Program-made: the position numbers and the translations under genes
The notes under the pieces: generated by a model
Database searches by the model: none
What the model was told of the DNA's origin: nothing
The model's input: the letters and a program-made list of their open reading frames with translations, nothing else
Shown here: positions 8,256-17,700 of the stretch, in pieces
Position numbering within the stretch: the first letter of the stretch is position 1
Layout of the letters: each line of letters opens with the position of its first letter
Source of the DNA: WHSW01 sp963769945
Lineage (GTDB): Bacteria > Actinomycetota > Thermoleophilia > Solirubrobacterales > 70-9
Direction: 5' to 3'
Assembly: GCA_963769945.1 (NCBI GenBank)
Contig: CAVYOA010000022.1
Span: 39,414 to 103,413, forward strand
DNA length: 64,000 nucleotides

Positions 8256-9005
8256 ATGCTCAAGATCGGCCACAAGGGCGCCGACGCGATCGAGCCCGGA
8301 AACACACTCGAGAGCTTCGCGGTTGCGGCGGCATCCGGCGTCGACGTGATCGAGTTCGACGTCCTTCGGCCCCGATCGGACTTCCCGCCGGGCAGCGATT
8401 GGCGCCGCGCCGCCGCGGGCCCAGCCGCCGCTGGCGATGCGCTCATCATCGCCCACGACTGGGGCGCGGCCGCCCGGCGCAGCGAGCAGCTGACGCTGGA
8501 TCAGGCACTCGACGCGTTCGCTCGCGCGCCCCTCGACGAAGTCCGTTTTGATCTCGACCTGAAGATGGCCGGCCGCGAGGACGAGGTCTTGGCGGCGCTC
8601 ACCCAGCGCAACCTCACCGAGCGGGCGATGGTCTCGACGATGGAGATCACGAGCCTCGAATGGCTGCGCGAAGCGGCGCCGGACCTCGATCGCGGCTGGA
8701 CCGTGCCCAAGGTGAGCAAGGACTGGTCGCGCAGCCGCGTCCTGCGCCCTCTCTACCTCGCCGGCTCAGCGACCTTTCGCGCCCGGCTGCCGCAGATCGT
8801 CGGCCGCCAAGCACCCGAGCTCGGGGCGTGGGCCGTCTGGGTGTTTCACGCCCTGATCACCCCGAAGCTGATCGATGCAGCTCACCGAGCCGGAGTCAAG
8901 GTCATCGCCTGGACTGTCGACGATCAAGCCCGAATCCAAGAGCTCCGAACCCTGGGGGTCGACGGAATCGTTTCAAACGATCCCGGGCTCTTGATCGACG
9001 ACTAA
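8256..9005 (+). CDS. glycerophosphodiester phosphodiesterase
   Basis: A 249-residue single-domain GDPD that hydrolyses glycerophosphodiesters to sn-glycerol 3-phosphate and an alcohol. It starts at the ATG at 8256, where the TIM-barrel begins (MLKIGHKGADAIEPGNTLES). Active-site elements are H in IGHKG, the E/D pair in VIEFDV, and H in IIAHDWG. The C-terminal KVIAWTVDDQARIQELRTLG and GVDGIVSNDP blocks are typical. Deviations are HKG for HRG and GNT for ENT, so activity is likely but not certain. No signal peptide, so probably cytoplasmic. It converges with a 4-bp overlap on the ABC1 gene. Confidence 0.87.
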   Translation: MLKIGHKGADAIEPGNTLESFAVAAASGVDVIEFDVLRPRSDFPPGSDWRRAAAGPAAAGDALIIAHDWGAAARRSEQLTLDQALDAFARAPLDEVRFDLDLKMAGREDEVLAALTQRNLTERAMVSTMEITSLEWLREAAPDLDRGWTVPKVSKDWSRSRVLRPLYLAGSATFRARLPQIVGRQAPELGAWAVWVFHALITPKLIDAAHRAGVKVIAWTVDDQARIQELRTLGVDGIVSNDPGLLIDD

Positions 9006-10414
9006 ACAGCCTCGATCCCGGGAACTCGCGTGATTCCACGGGTCTCGAAATACTCCCACTCGGCAACCCCGAGCTCGGTGGCAGGTTCGTCGGCGTAAAC
9101 CCACTCGCGCATGATCCGGTGCCAGTTTCGCTTCGCTGCGAGCTGAGCGAGCACCGCGATCAGGCCGGTCTCCATCCGCCTGCCCATCAGCTCCTCGGCT
9201 GGCAGGCTCTCGCGGCGCATCAGCGAGTAGTACTCCGAGCGTGGATCGGACGCCGACTCGATGATCTTCATCACCCGGCGTGCCGAGACCTCGTACTCGC
9301 CGTCCTCGATGTACCAGCCACCGACGAGCATGACGTGATCCATCAGGCGCTCGGCGTCGAGCTTCGACGGGTGCTTGACGAAGCCGAGGTCGTGAAGTGA
9401 TTGGCGCAACGCCTCGGGGTCCTTGCGGATCGCCGCGTCGAGCGCTATCTGCTCTAGCTGGATCTGCTCGAGATCGAGCTTCTTGGTCATCCCGAAGTCG
9501 AGAAACGCGACCCGGCCATCCGCCATCAGCAGATAGTTGCCGGGGTGCGAATCGGCGTTGAAGTGCTGCAGGTGGTAGATCGACCCGAAGCAGAAGCGGA
9601 AGACGATCTCGCCGAAGCGACTGCGCTGCTCGTGGTCGAGCAGCTTGATCTCGTCGAACTGCGCCCCCTCGACGAACTCGGTGACCAGCACTCGCCGGCG
9701 CGACAGACGCGTGATCACATCTGGCACGTAGATGAACGGATGGCCGCGATAGCCGCGTGAGAACGAGCGCTGGTTCTGAGCCTCGAACTCGTAGTCAAGC
9801 TCCTCGAGTACGCGCTCGCGAAGCTCCGAAGCCACGGCCTTGGCGTCGAGTCCCGGTGCCAGTCCCTTGGCCAAGCGCACCAGCATGCCCGCGTTTCGCA
9901 TGTCCGACTCCAGCGCCTCGGCGACGCCCGGATACTGGATCTTGACGGCCACAGGCCGGCCGTCGATCAGCGTCGCACGATGTACCTGGCCGATCGACGC
10001 GGCGGCGAAGGCCTCGGTCTCGAACTCGGCGAAGTTCTCGGTCACGTCCTCGCCCAGCTCCTCCTCGAGCACCGCCGAGACACTCTCCCACGGCATCGGG
10101 GGCGCCGAGGTTCGCAGCTTGGCCAACTCCTCCTGGTACATCTCGGCGTACTCGGGCGGCAGGAACTCGGTGTCGATGAACGACGCGAGCTGGCCGATCT
10201 TCATCGCCGCTCCCTTCATCTCGCCGAGGGTGCGAACCATCTTCAGCGCGGTCTCGAGATGGCGGGCCTCGAGACGCTCCTCAGCCGCCTCATCGGATCG
10301 CGCAACACCCGCGGCTTTCGTGCCGGCGTACTTGGCGGCCTGGCTGCCGAGCGCGGTGCCGAGCTTGGCCGAGCGGCGGAGGCTGCCCTTCGGGATCTTC
10401 ATCTCGTCGGACAC
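9002..10414 (-). CDS. ABC1/AarF (UbiB-like) atypical kinase family protein
   Basis: 470 residues. Family hallmarks are the KxGQ motif (AAMKIGQLASFIDTEFLPPE, ~residues 71-90), the alanine-rich nucleotide loop AAASIGQVHRA, the lysine in VAVKIQYPG, the catalytic NADSHPGNYLL and the metal-binding FLDFGMTKK. These proteins act as ATPases or kinases supporting isoprenoid-quinone or other lipid metabolism. The membrane helices of UbiB are not obvious at the C-terminus. It is divergent from rplY with only 59 bp between starts, so the two share a promoter region. Confidence 0.9.
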   Translation of the reverse strand: MSDEMKIPKGSLRRSAKLGTALGSQAAKYAGTKAAGVARSDEAAEERLEARHLETALKMVRTLGEMKGAAMKIGQLASFIDTEFLPPEYAEMYQEELAKLRTSAPPMPWESVSAVLEEELGEDVTENFAEFETEAFAAASIGQVHRATLIDGRPVAVKIQYPGVAEALESDMRNAGMLVRLAKGLAPGLDAKAVASELRERVLEELDYEFEAQNQRSFSRGYRGHPFIYVPDVITRLSRRRVLVTEFVEGAQFDEIKLLDHEQRSRFGEIVFRFCFGSIYHLQHFNADSHPGNYLLMADGRVAFLDFGMTKKLDLEQIQLEQIALDAAIRKDPEALRQSLHDLGFVKHPSKLDAERLMDHVMLVGGWYIEDGEYEVSARRVMKIIESASDPRSEYYSLMRRESLPAEELMGRRMETGLIAVLAQLAAKRNWHRIMREWVYADEPATELGVAEWEYFETRGITRVPGIEAV

Positions 10415-10473
10415 GGGCGCAGGGTAGCCCCACGCGGCTTGCTCATGGGCACTTCTCTATCCTCAGCCGCCGC

Positions 10474-11196
10474 ATGGCCTCCGACCGCGAAACCCTGAAA
10501 GCTCAGCCGCGCAGCGATTTCGGCTCGCGCACGAGCCGGCGCCTGCGCCGCGACGGCTTCGTCCCCGGAGTCGTCTACGGCGGCGGTGACGAGGCGCGCC
10601 CGTTTCAAGCACAAGCTCGCGCGATCCGCGACGTGCTCGTTCACGGCGGCGCTCTGATCGACGTCGAGATCGAGGGCTCCGGCACGGTGCCCGTCGTGAT
10701 CAAAGAGGAGCAGCGCGACCCCGTTCGCGGCGACCTCGTCCATCTCGATCTGCAAGAGGTCAAGCTCGACGTCAAGATCGAGGCCGACGTTGCGATCGAG
10801 TTGCTCGGAACAGAGGACGCTCCCGGCGTCAAGGAGGGTGGAGTGCTCGAGCATGTCACCCACGAGGTCACGATCTCGGCGCTGCCGACTGAGATTCCCG
10901 AAAGCATCGCCGCCGATGTCTCTGGGATGGAGATCGGCGACACACTTCAGCTCGAATCCCTGATCGCCCCCGAGGGCGTCGAGTTCGTCCTTGGCGAAGG
11001 CCAGAGCCTCGACGAGATCACGATCGCCACCCTCTCGCCGCCTCGGATCGAGGAGGAGCCCGAGCCCGAGCTCGAGGAAGAGGCCGAGCTTGTCGGCGAG
11101 GAGGGCGAGGAGGCCGAGGACGGCGAGGCCGAAGGCGACGACGAGGCGGGCGGCGACTCCGGCGGCGACTCGGGCGACTCCGACGACGGGGAGTAG
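10474..11196 (+). CDS. rplY: 50S ribosomal protein L25 / general stress protein Ctc
   Basis: 240 residues of the long (Ctc/TL5) form. The N-terminal ~95 residues bind 5S rRNA (RRLRRDGFVPGVVYGG motif). A second TL5 beta domain follows (DVKIEADVAIELLG, then PTEIPESIAADVSGMEIGDT). The last ~50 residues are an extremely acidic Glu/Asp/Gly tail. The downstream pth is the usual partner of rplY, and the two probably form an operon. The ATG at 10474 lacks an obvious Shine-Dalgarno. Confidence 0.93.
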   Translation: MASDRETLKAQPRSDFGSRTSRRLRRDGFVPGVVYGGGDEARPFQAQARAIRDVLVHGGALIDVEIEGSGTVPVVIKEEQRDPVRGDLVHLDLQEVKLDVKIEADVAIELLGTEDAPGVKEGGVLEHVTHEVTISALPTEIPESIAADVSGMEIGDTLQLESLIAPEGVEFVLGEGQSLDEITIATLSPPRIEEEPEPELEEEAELVGEEGEEAEDGEAEGDDEAGGDSGGDSGDSDDGE

Positions 11197-11206
11197 CGTC
11201 CTGCGC

Positions 11207-11857
11207 TTGTTCGGCCGGCGCCGGGGCGCTGATGCCGGCGCCTCAACTGCCTCCGCTGAAGGCGAGGGCTCGTCCGGCAGGATCCTCGTTGTTGGCCTCG
11301 GCAACCCGGGAAGTCGCTACGCCGCGACGCGGCACAACATCGGCTTCGAGGTCGCGGCCGAGCTCTCGCGCCGCTGGCAGCTGCCGAAGGCCAAGCAGCG
11401 CTTCAAGGGCGAGATCGCCGAGGGGCGCACGCGCCCGGGCGGGCCGCGGGTGGCTGTGCTCTTGCCGCAGACCTACATGAACGAATCGGGGAGCTCGGCG
11501 GGGCCAGCGCGTGGCTCGCTCAAGGTGCCGCTCGAGGAGGTCGTCGTCATTCACGACGAGATCGACCTCCCGTTTGGCGAGATCAAGGTCAAGCTTGGCG
11601 GCGGCGCGGCCGGTCACAACGGGCTCAAGAGCCTCAAGCAGGGCTTCGGCGACACCGATTTTTGGCGCGTGCGTGTCGGGGTTGGGCGTCCGGACACGAC
11701 GGATCCCGAGATCGTTTCCGCCCACGTCCTCGGTCGTTTCTCGGAGCCGCCCGAGGAAGTACGGGGGCTGATCGAAGCCGCGGTCGCGGAGGCCGAGCGG
11801 CTGGTCGAGCGGATCGCGGCCGAGGAAGAAGATCCGCTCGGCGAGGTGATGTCATGA
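11207..11857 (+). CDS. pth: peptidyl-tRNA hydrolase
   Basis: Releases peptidyl groups from tRNAs dropped by stalled ribosomes. Core motifs are ILVVGLGNPGSRYAATRHNI (catalytic His and Asn), LLPQTYMNESG (Asn), VVIHDEIDLPFG (Asp) and GGGAAGHNGLKS. No ATG or GTG lies in frame before the core. The TTG at 11207, 10 bp after rplY, is the best start and gives 216 residues, with an Arg/Gly/Ala-rich N-terminal extension longer than usual for Pth (~190); a CTG at 11201 is the alternative. The stop overlaps the enoyl-CoA hydratase ATG (ATGA). Confidence 0.92.
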   Translation: MFGRRRGADAGASTASAEGEGSSGRILVVGLGNPGSRYAATRHNIGFEVAAELSRRWQLPKAKQRFKGEIAEGRTRPGGPRVAVLLPQTYMNESGSSAGPARGSLKVPLEEVVVIHDEIDLPFGEIKVKLGGGAAGHNGLKSLKQGFGDTDFWRVRVGVGRPDTTDPEIVSAHVLGRFSEPPEEVRGLIEAAVAEAERLVERIAAEEEDPLGEVMS

Positions 11858-12573
11858 GCGTGACCAGCTACGAGCCCTCCGACGACGGGGTTGCCCTGAT
11901 CCGCCTCGAGCGCGCCGAGGTCCGAAACGCGCTCAACACGGCGATGCTGGACGAGATCCTCGGTCACCTGGCGAGCGCGCGCGAGGACGAGCAGGTGCGG
12001 GCCTTGGTGATTTCCTCGAACGACCACATGGGCCTCTCCGCCGGCGCCGACACGCGTGAGCAGCTTGACGAGCAGGGGCGCATCCACCGCATGGAGCTGT
12101 TCGCACAGGTTTACGACGAGCTCGTCAGCTTCCCCAAGCCGACGGTTGCAGCCTGCCACGGGGCCTGCGTCGGCGGCGGCGCCGAGATCGCCGTGGCCTG
12201 TGATCTGCGCGTCGGCGGTTCCAACCTGCGCCTGCGCTTTCCGGGCGCCGCGCTCGGCGTCCCCGTCGGACCGGCCCGCCTGGTCACGCTCTGCGGCCTC
12301 TCCGTCGCCAAGTACCTGCTGCTGAGCTCGAAGGAGGTGGCCGCCGACGAGGCACACCGCTGGGGCCTCGTGCACAAGATCGTGCCGGCGCCACGCACAG
12401 AAGATGCGGCGCTTCAGCTCGCCGCTCATGTCGCGACTCACCCGCCTCAGGCAGTGGCCCGGCTGAAGCGCATGCTGCACGAGTGGGACGACGTCGAGGG
12501 ACGCTCGCGCGTCGAGGGCGAGGGCCAGGTCGAGTGGCAGCGCACCGGGCCGGGGTTGCCGCACCGCAGCTGA
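11854..12573 (+). CDS. enoyl-CoA hydratase/isomerase family protein
   Basis: 239 residues of the crotonase superfamily. The N-terminal strand segment ends in RAEVRNALNTAMLDEIL. The first oxyanion-hole motif is GLSAGADTREQ and the second is ACHGACVGGGAEIAVACDLR. A helical C-terminus follows (PQAVARLKRMLHEW). It may hydrate enoyl-CoAs in beta-oxidation, but the superfamily is diverse and the glutamate pair of true hydratases is not clearly placed, so the reaction is uncertain. It starts at an ATG overlapping the pth stop and converges on the membrane PLC-like gene 5 bp away. Confidence 0.88.
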   Translation: MSVTSYEPSDDGVALIRLERAEVRNALNTAMLDEILGHLASAREDEQVRALVISSNDHMGLSAGADTREQLDEQGRIHRMELFAQVYDELVSFPKPTVAACHGACVGGGAEIAVACDLRVGGSNLRLRFPGAALGVPVGPARLVTLCGLSVAKYLLLSSKEVAADEAHRWGLVHKIVPAPRTEDAALQLAAHVATHPPQAVARLKRMLHEWDDVEGRSRVEGEGQVEWQRTGPGLPHRS

Positions 12574-12578
12574 GAGGT

Positions 12579-14723
12579 CTACGGCGCCTGCGGGCTCTCG
12601 GCGTTGAGCTCGTCGACGACCGCGAAGACGTCGCCCTGCAGGTAGAAGTCGACCGCGATCAGGCCCGGAAGCAGCCCGCGCCGGGCCTCGCATTCTGCGA
12701 CGCGGGCGCGCAGGGCCTCGGGAGTGTTGACCTTGGCGGCGTTGGAGGGCCGCGGCGCCGGGGATGTGTCGATCCAATGGTTGATCAAGAACAGCGAAGC
12801 ACGGGCCGGCCCGCGATTGGGCTCACAGCTGGCGGCGAGCAAATCGGGATCGGTGAGCTGAGCCGGGCGTTCGAACGAGAACGGGGTCTCCTGGACGAGT
12901 GACCCGTAGGCGAGGTGGTACCAGGGAATTGCGTTGCCGCCATCGTCGTTTTCGGCAAGCATCAAGATGCGCCCGCCGCTGTCGATCATCTCCTGCAGCG
13001 TGGGCCAGGGCGGCCCCACAGGCCCGTCGTAGACGTAAGCGCGTAGGCCGCTCGACTCGACCAGCGCCGCGATCTCGGTCGGCTTCACGTAGTCCTCGAT
13101 CACGATCACGAGCACCTCGCTCGGGTTGGCTGCAAGGAAGTCGCGAATCTGCTTGAACGCCGCCGACGCCCTGATCGCCCCCGGCTCGCAGAAGCCGTGG
13201 CAGAGGTAGATCTCACGCTCGCCCACCGTCTCGGAGTTGACGATGCGATCGCGAATTCGCAGTGCGGCATCGAGCGTGTCCGTGCCAACCTCGTCCTCTA
13301 GCGCCTTGCGCTCGCCTTCAGTCTTTCCCGAGAAATCCGTCTTCACGGTTCCGTCCTCGGTCTCGATCCCGTAGTGAGCATCGATCAGCAGTCCATGGAT
13401 GCCATCTCGCAGCTGGTCGGGCAGGCCCTTTTCCTGCTGGGCGAAGAGCCAGCCGGGATTGGTCGCGGCCGACATCGAGTTGTGCGTCGAGGCGAAGGCG
13501 ACCTCGTCGAGGGGCCGGTCACACAGCTGCTTCGAGCCGTTGCATCCCTCGCTCACGATCGCCAGCGAAGTTGCCGAGATTCCCCCGACGCCGATCAGCG
13601 CGACCCCGGCGACGACGATCGCAACGGCGCCGATTGCGGCGGCGACCAGAGTCGCTCGGCCGCGCCTGCGGTCGGCGGCGGCGAACTCGGAGTCCGAGAT
13701 CGTCAGCCGCATCAGCTCGGCCACGCCCGCATAGGCGACGTAGAGGCCGATCAGGATGGCGACGAGCTCGACGAACTCATCGCGGGCGACGATGATCGCC
13801 GCGCCGACGACGATCAGCAGCAGCGCGCGGACGAAGCGCATGCGCGGGCGCTCGGGAACCGTGCTCACCGCGGCCCAGCCACGGGCGACCTGAGCGCCGA
13901 CATCGACAGGACGAAGCATCGACGACGCAGCCGCCGCCAGCACCGCGCCGCAGGCTGCGAACAGGATCAGCGCCGTGCCGAGGTCGCTCAGATATGCGTC
14001 CCAGATCGCCGAGACAGCGTCGCGTGCGCCCTGGTCGTCGACCGCGGTGAGCACGATTGCCTTCGCGGCACGCAGGCCGACCAGCGCCAATGCCGCGCCA
14101 AGCGCGATCGAGACCCCCAAGGTGACGACCGCGCGCCGGGAGTCGGCCGCGATCCGCGCCGCCGAGAAGGCCGCGGCGAGGCCGATCAACAAGAACAGCA
14201 GGGGCAACCATTTCACCGCCTCCGTGAGGCGGACCAGGCCCAACAGCGCGGCGGGCGGGTCGGCGTCGAGAACCGTCGTGTCGGAGCCCGCCGGGATCTC
14301 CTTTGCCAGCTTCGGCTGCACGGCTGCGAGCGTGCCGCGGATCGTCGTGCCGATATCGACGAGCGTCAGCGTCAGCGTGTTCACGTCCTGCTCGAACACC
14401 GCGCGGTGCAGGTCGCGCACGGCGCTGCGAAACAGCCCCTGAAAAGCGCTTTGCCCCGCGATCCCCGAGACGACGCCCTCGATCACCGGTTGCACGGCCA
14501 CCAGGTCGGGCTTCGCGGCGACGAGGCGCTCCGCGGTGCGCTTGGCGATCTCCGCACGAACGTCCTCGTCGTCGAGCGCCGCGGTGGCGCGCTCGGCGAA
14601 CTGCTCGGAGTCGGCGATCGCCCGCAGCGAGTAGCCGCCGGCAAGTGCGGCGAGAAATGCGGCGGCCGCGAGGATCGCCAGGGCCGAGGCCGCGATCCGA
14701 CGCCTGCCCTGCGAAGCGTTCAT
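12579..14723 (-). CDS. membrane protein with C-terminal PI-PLC-like phosphodiesterase domain
   Basis: 714 residues. An N-terminal anchor helix (residues ~10-30) is followed by an extracytoplasmic helical segment (~35-165), then several more membrane helices (~165-400). After the last helix comes a PLC-like TIM-barrel domain: DEVAFASTHNSMSAATNPGW, GIHGLLIDAHYG (acidic metal ligands), REIYLCHGFCEPG with a catalytic-type His, and VLVIVIEDY. The layout predicts an outward-facing phosphodiesterase. Substrate unknown; inositol or glycerophospholipids are guesses. It diverges from mfd with ~60 bp between. A second PLC-like protein lies at 58065-59381. Confidence 0.82.
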   Translation of the reverse strand: MNASQGRRRIAASALAILAAAAFLAALAGGYSLRAIADSEQFAERATAALDDEDVRAEIAKRTAERLVAAKPDLVAVQPVIEGVVSGIAGQSAFQGLFRSAVRDLHRAVFEQDVNTLTLTLVDIGTTIRGTLAAVQPKLAKEIPAGSDTTVLDADPPAALLGLVRLTEAVKWLPLLFLLIGLAAAFSAARIAADSRRAVVTLGVSIALGAALALVGLRAAKAIVLTAVDDQGARDAVSAIWDAYLSDLGTALILFAACGAVLAAAASSMLRPVDVGAQVARGWAAVSTVPERPRMRFVRALLLIVVGAAIIVARDEFVELVAILIGLYVAYAGVAELMRLTISDSEFAAADRRRGRATLVAAAIGAVAIVVAGVALIGVGGISATSLAIVSEGCNGSKQLCDRPLDEVAFASTHNSMSAATNPGWLFAQQEKGLPDQLRDGIHGLLIDAHYGIETEDGTVKTDFSGKTEGERKALEDEVGTDTLDAALRIRDRIVNSETVGEREIYLCHGFCEPGAIRASAAFKQIRDFLAANPSEVLVIVIEDYVKPTEIAALVESSGLRAYVYDGPVGPPWPTLQEMIDSGGRILMLAENDDGGNAIPWYHLAYGSLVQETPFSFERPAQLTDPDLLAASCEPNRGPARASLFLINHWIDTSPAPRPSNAAKVNTPEALRARVAECEARRGLLPGLIAVDFYLQGDVFAVVDELNAESPQAP

Positions 14724-14784
14724 GCCCGGTTGAGACTAACCCCGCGCAGGACGGCTCGGGACTCCGGCTAACCTCGGATGCCGA

Positions 14785-17700
14785 CTGCTCAGAGCCCTAC
14801 TCGACATCGCGCTCGACGACGAGCGACTCGCTTCCGTCGCGGCCCAGATCAAGGCCGGCGACGCGGTCGACCTGCCCGCTTCGGGCTCGATCAGGCCCTA
14901 TTTGCTGGCTGCGCTGCTCGATAGCGATGCGGCGCTCGCCGATCGGCCGGCGCTGGTCGTCGCCGCAGACGATGTCGGCGCCCGTGACCTCGCGCGGGCC
15001 CTGGGCGCCTATCTCGCGCCGCGGCGAGTTCGCTATTACCCATCGCGGGGCACCGGCTATGAGTCGCATCTCGCGCCGCCGCCCCATCTGGTCGGCCTGC
15101 GCATCGGCGCCCTTGACGCTCTCACCTCGAGTTCCGAACGCCGCGCGCCCAACGGCGATCTACCCGTCGTCGTCGCTTCGGCCGTGGCGCTTGCCGAGGC
15201 CGTGCCCGATGCGTCGCTTCGCCCCGAGGGCTTCGTCCTTCACCGCGGCGAGGAGATCGATCTCGGCGACGTCTCAGAGCTGCTCGTCGAGGCGGGCTAC
15301 GAGCGCGTCGATCAGGTCGAAGACCGCGGTCAGTTCGCAATCCGTGGCGACATTCTCGATGTCTTCGGCGCGACCGAGGATCGGGCTGCGCGGCTGGAGT
15401 TGTTCGGCGACGAGATCGAGTCGATCCGCTGGTTTTCGACCTTCACGCAGCGCTCTCTCGGGGAGACGGAGCGGCTCGAGCTCGACCCCGCGGCCGAGCT
15501 CGCGCTCGAGCACCGTGAGCTGGCCGAGGTTGCGACCGAGCAGGAGGGAGAGCGACCGAGCGTCGCCGAAGTCCTCCCGGTCGACTCGTTCGGCGCACCG
15601 CTCGATCTGATCGGTTCCGAGACGGCGATCGTGCTCGCAGCGACCGAGGAGATCCCGCCGGCGTTGCACGACCACTGGGAGGACGTGACGACGGCGATGC
15701 ACGACGCCGACGCCCGCCACCTCTACGTCGATGTCGCCGAACCACTGAGCAAGCGGGCAGTGCTGGCCTTCCGGCGAACGGACGACGTAGCCCACGCCGC
15801 TTCTGAGCCTCAGGGGTTCGAGCCTTTCCGCGCCCAGGCACCCGTTTCGACCGCCCGCAGCATCTCCGAGGCAGAGGCTCAGCTCGAGCGAGACGTGCGC
15901 TCGGGCTATCGCGTCGTCGTCACCTTCCCCGGCCGCGGCGAGGCCGAGCGTGCCCGTTACAACCTCGATCGCCTCGATGCCCATTTCCTCGGCGAGGTGG
16001 TCGTCCCGGTGGCCTCCGAGGAGGTCAAGGGGGAGCTCCTCTTCGATGACGCCCCGCTCACGGACGGCTTCGTTTCCGCTCAGCTGAAGCTGGCGGTGAT
16101 TCCCTCGCGGCGCCTCGTCCACAGGCGACGTGCCGCGGCGCCGACGGCCGCGCGCGGTCGCATGGCCACGTTCGCCGATCTCCGCGTCGGTGACTATGTC
16201 GTTCACGAGGATCACGGCATCGCCCGCTTCGCCGGCTTCGAGACGAAGACCCTCGCCGGCGTCACTCGCGACTATCTCGAGCTCGAGTACCGCGGCGAGG
16301 ACAAGGTGTTCTCGCCCACCGAACAGCTCGCCAAAATCACGCGCTACGTCGGCGCCGGCGGTGACGCGCCTCAGCTCTCGGCGCTGGGATCGAAGCGCTG
16401 GGACGCGGTCAAGTCGAAGGCCCGCCGGGCCGCGAGGCTGCTTGCCGGCGAGCTGCTCAACCTCTACGCCGAGCGCCAGACGCGCAAGGGCCATCGCTTC
16501 GAACCAGACGGCGAGTGGCAGATCGAGCTCGAGGCCGCGTTTCCCTATCGCGAGACCGCCGACCAGATCGACGCGATCGAGGCGGTCAAGGCCGACATGG
16601 AGTCCGATCGCCCGATGGACCGGCTGATCTGCGGCGACGTCGGTTACGGCAAGACCGAGGTCGCGCTGCGCGCTGCGCACAAATCTGCGGCCGAGGGCAA
16701 GCAGGTGATGATGCTGGTGCCGACGACGATTCTCGCCCAGCAGCATCTCGGCACCTTCCGCGAGCGCCTGGCAACTTCGCCGTTGAACATCGAGATGGTC
16801 TCGCGGCTGCGAAAGCCGGCTGAGGTTCGCGCTGCGCTCGCCGGCTTCGCGGATGGCACTGTCGACATCCTCATCGGCACGCACCGGCTGCTCTCGCGTG
16901 ACGTCCGCGCCAAGGACCTCGGTCTGGTCGTCGTCGACGAGGAGCAGCGTTTCGGCGTCAAGCAGAAGGAGCTGTTGCGTCAGCTCAAGCTCCGCGTCGA
17001 CGTGCTCTCGCTGTCGGCGACTCCGATCCCCCGGACGCTGCAGATGAGCCTCGCCGGTTTGCGCGACATCTCCGTGATCGAGACCCCGCCCGAGGGCCGC
17101 CGGCCGGTACGCACCTACGTCGGGCCCTACGACGAGGAGTTGGTGCGAAAGGCGATCAACCGCGAGGTCGAGCGCGAGGGGCAGGTGTTCTTTTTGCACA
17201 ACCGCATCGACACGCTGTTCGAGGTCGCCGAGGGTCTGCGGGGGTTGTGCCCGGGTGTGCGCTTCGCCGAGGCGCATGGGCAGATGGACGAAAAGAAGCT
17301 GGAAGCGACGATGTTCGAGTTCCTACGTGGCGACGCCGATGTGCTCGTGGCGACGACGATCATCGAGTCGGGCCTCGATATTCCCCAGGCGAACACGCTG
17401 GTCGTCGAGCGCGCCGATCAGCTCGGACTCGCTCAGGCCTACCAAATTCGCGGCAGGGTGGGGCGCTCGACCGAGCGGGCCTTCGCCTACATGCTCTATC
17501 CATCCGAGGAGGCGCTTTCGGTCGAGGCCGGGGCGCGCCTGGCAACGCTTTCAGATCACACCGAGCTTGGTTCGGGCTTCGCGATCGCGATGCGCGACCT
17601 CGAGCTGCGCGGCGCCGGCGACCTGCTCGGCGACGAACAGTCGGGCCACGTCGCCGCCGTCGGCTTTGAGCTCTACGTCGCCTTGCTCGACGAGGCGGTT

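Noticed and set aside
15274..17277. Long open frame opposite mfd (also 15-1226, 5317-6336 and 13374-14771 opposite other genes)
   Set aside because: These are antisense shadows caused by strong G/C third-position bias. They have low-complexity or Arg/Gly-rich translations and no recognisable domains, and the opposite strand carries clear genes.
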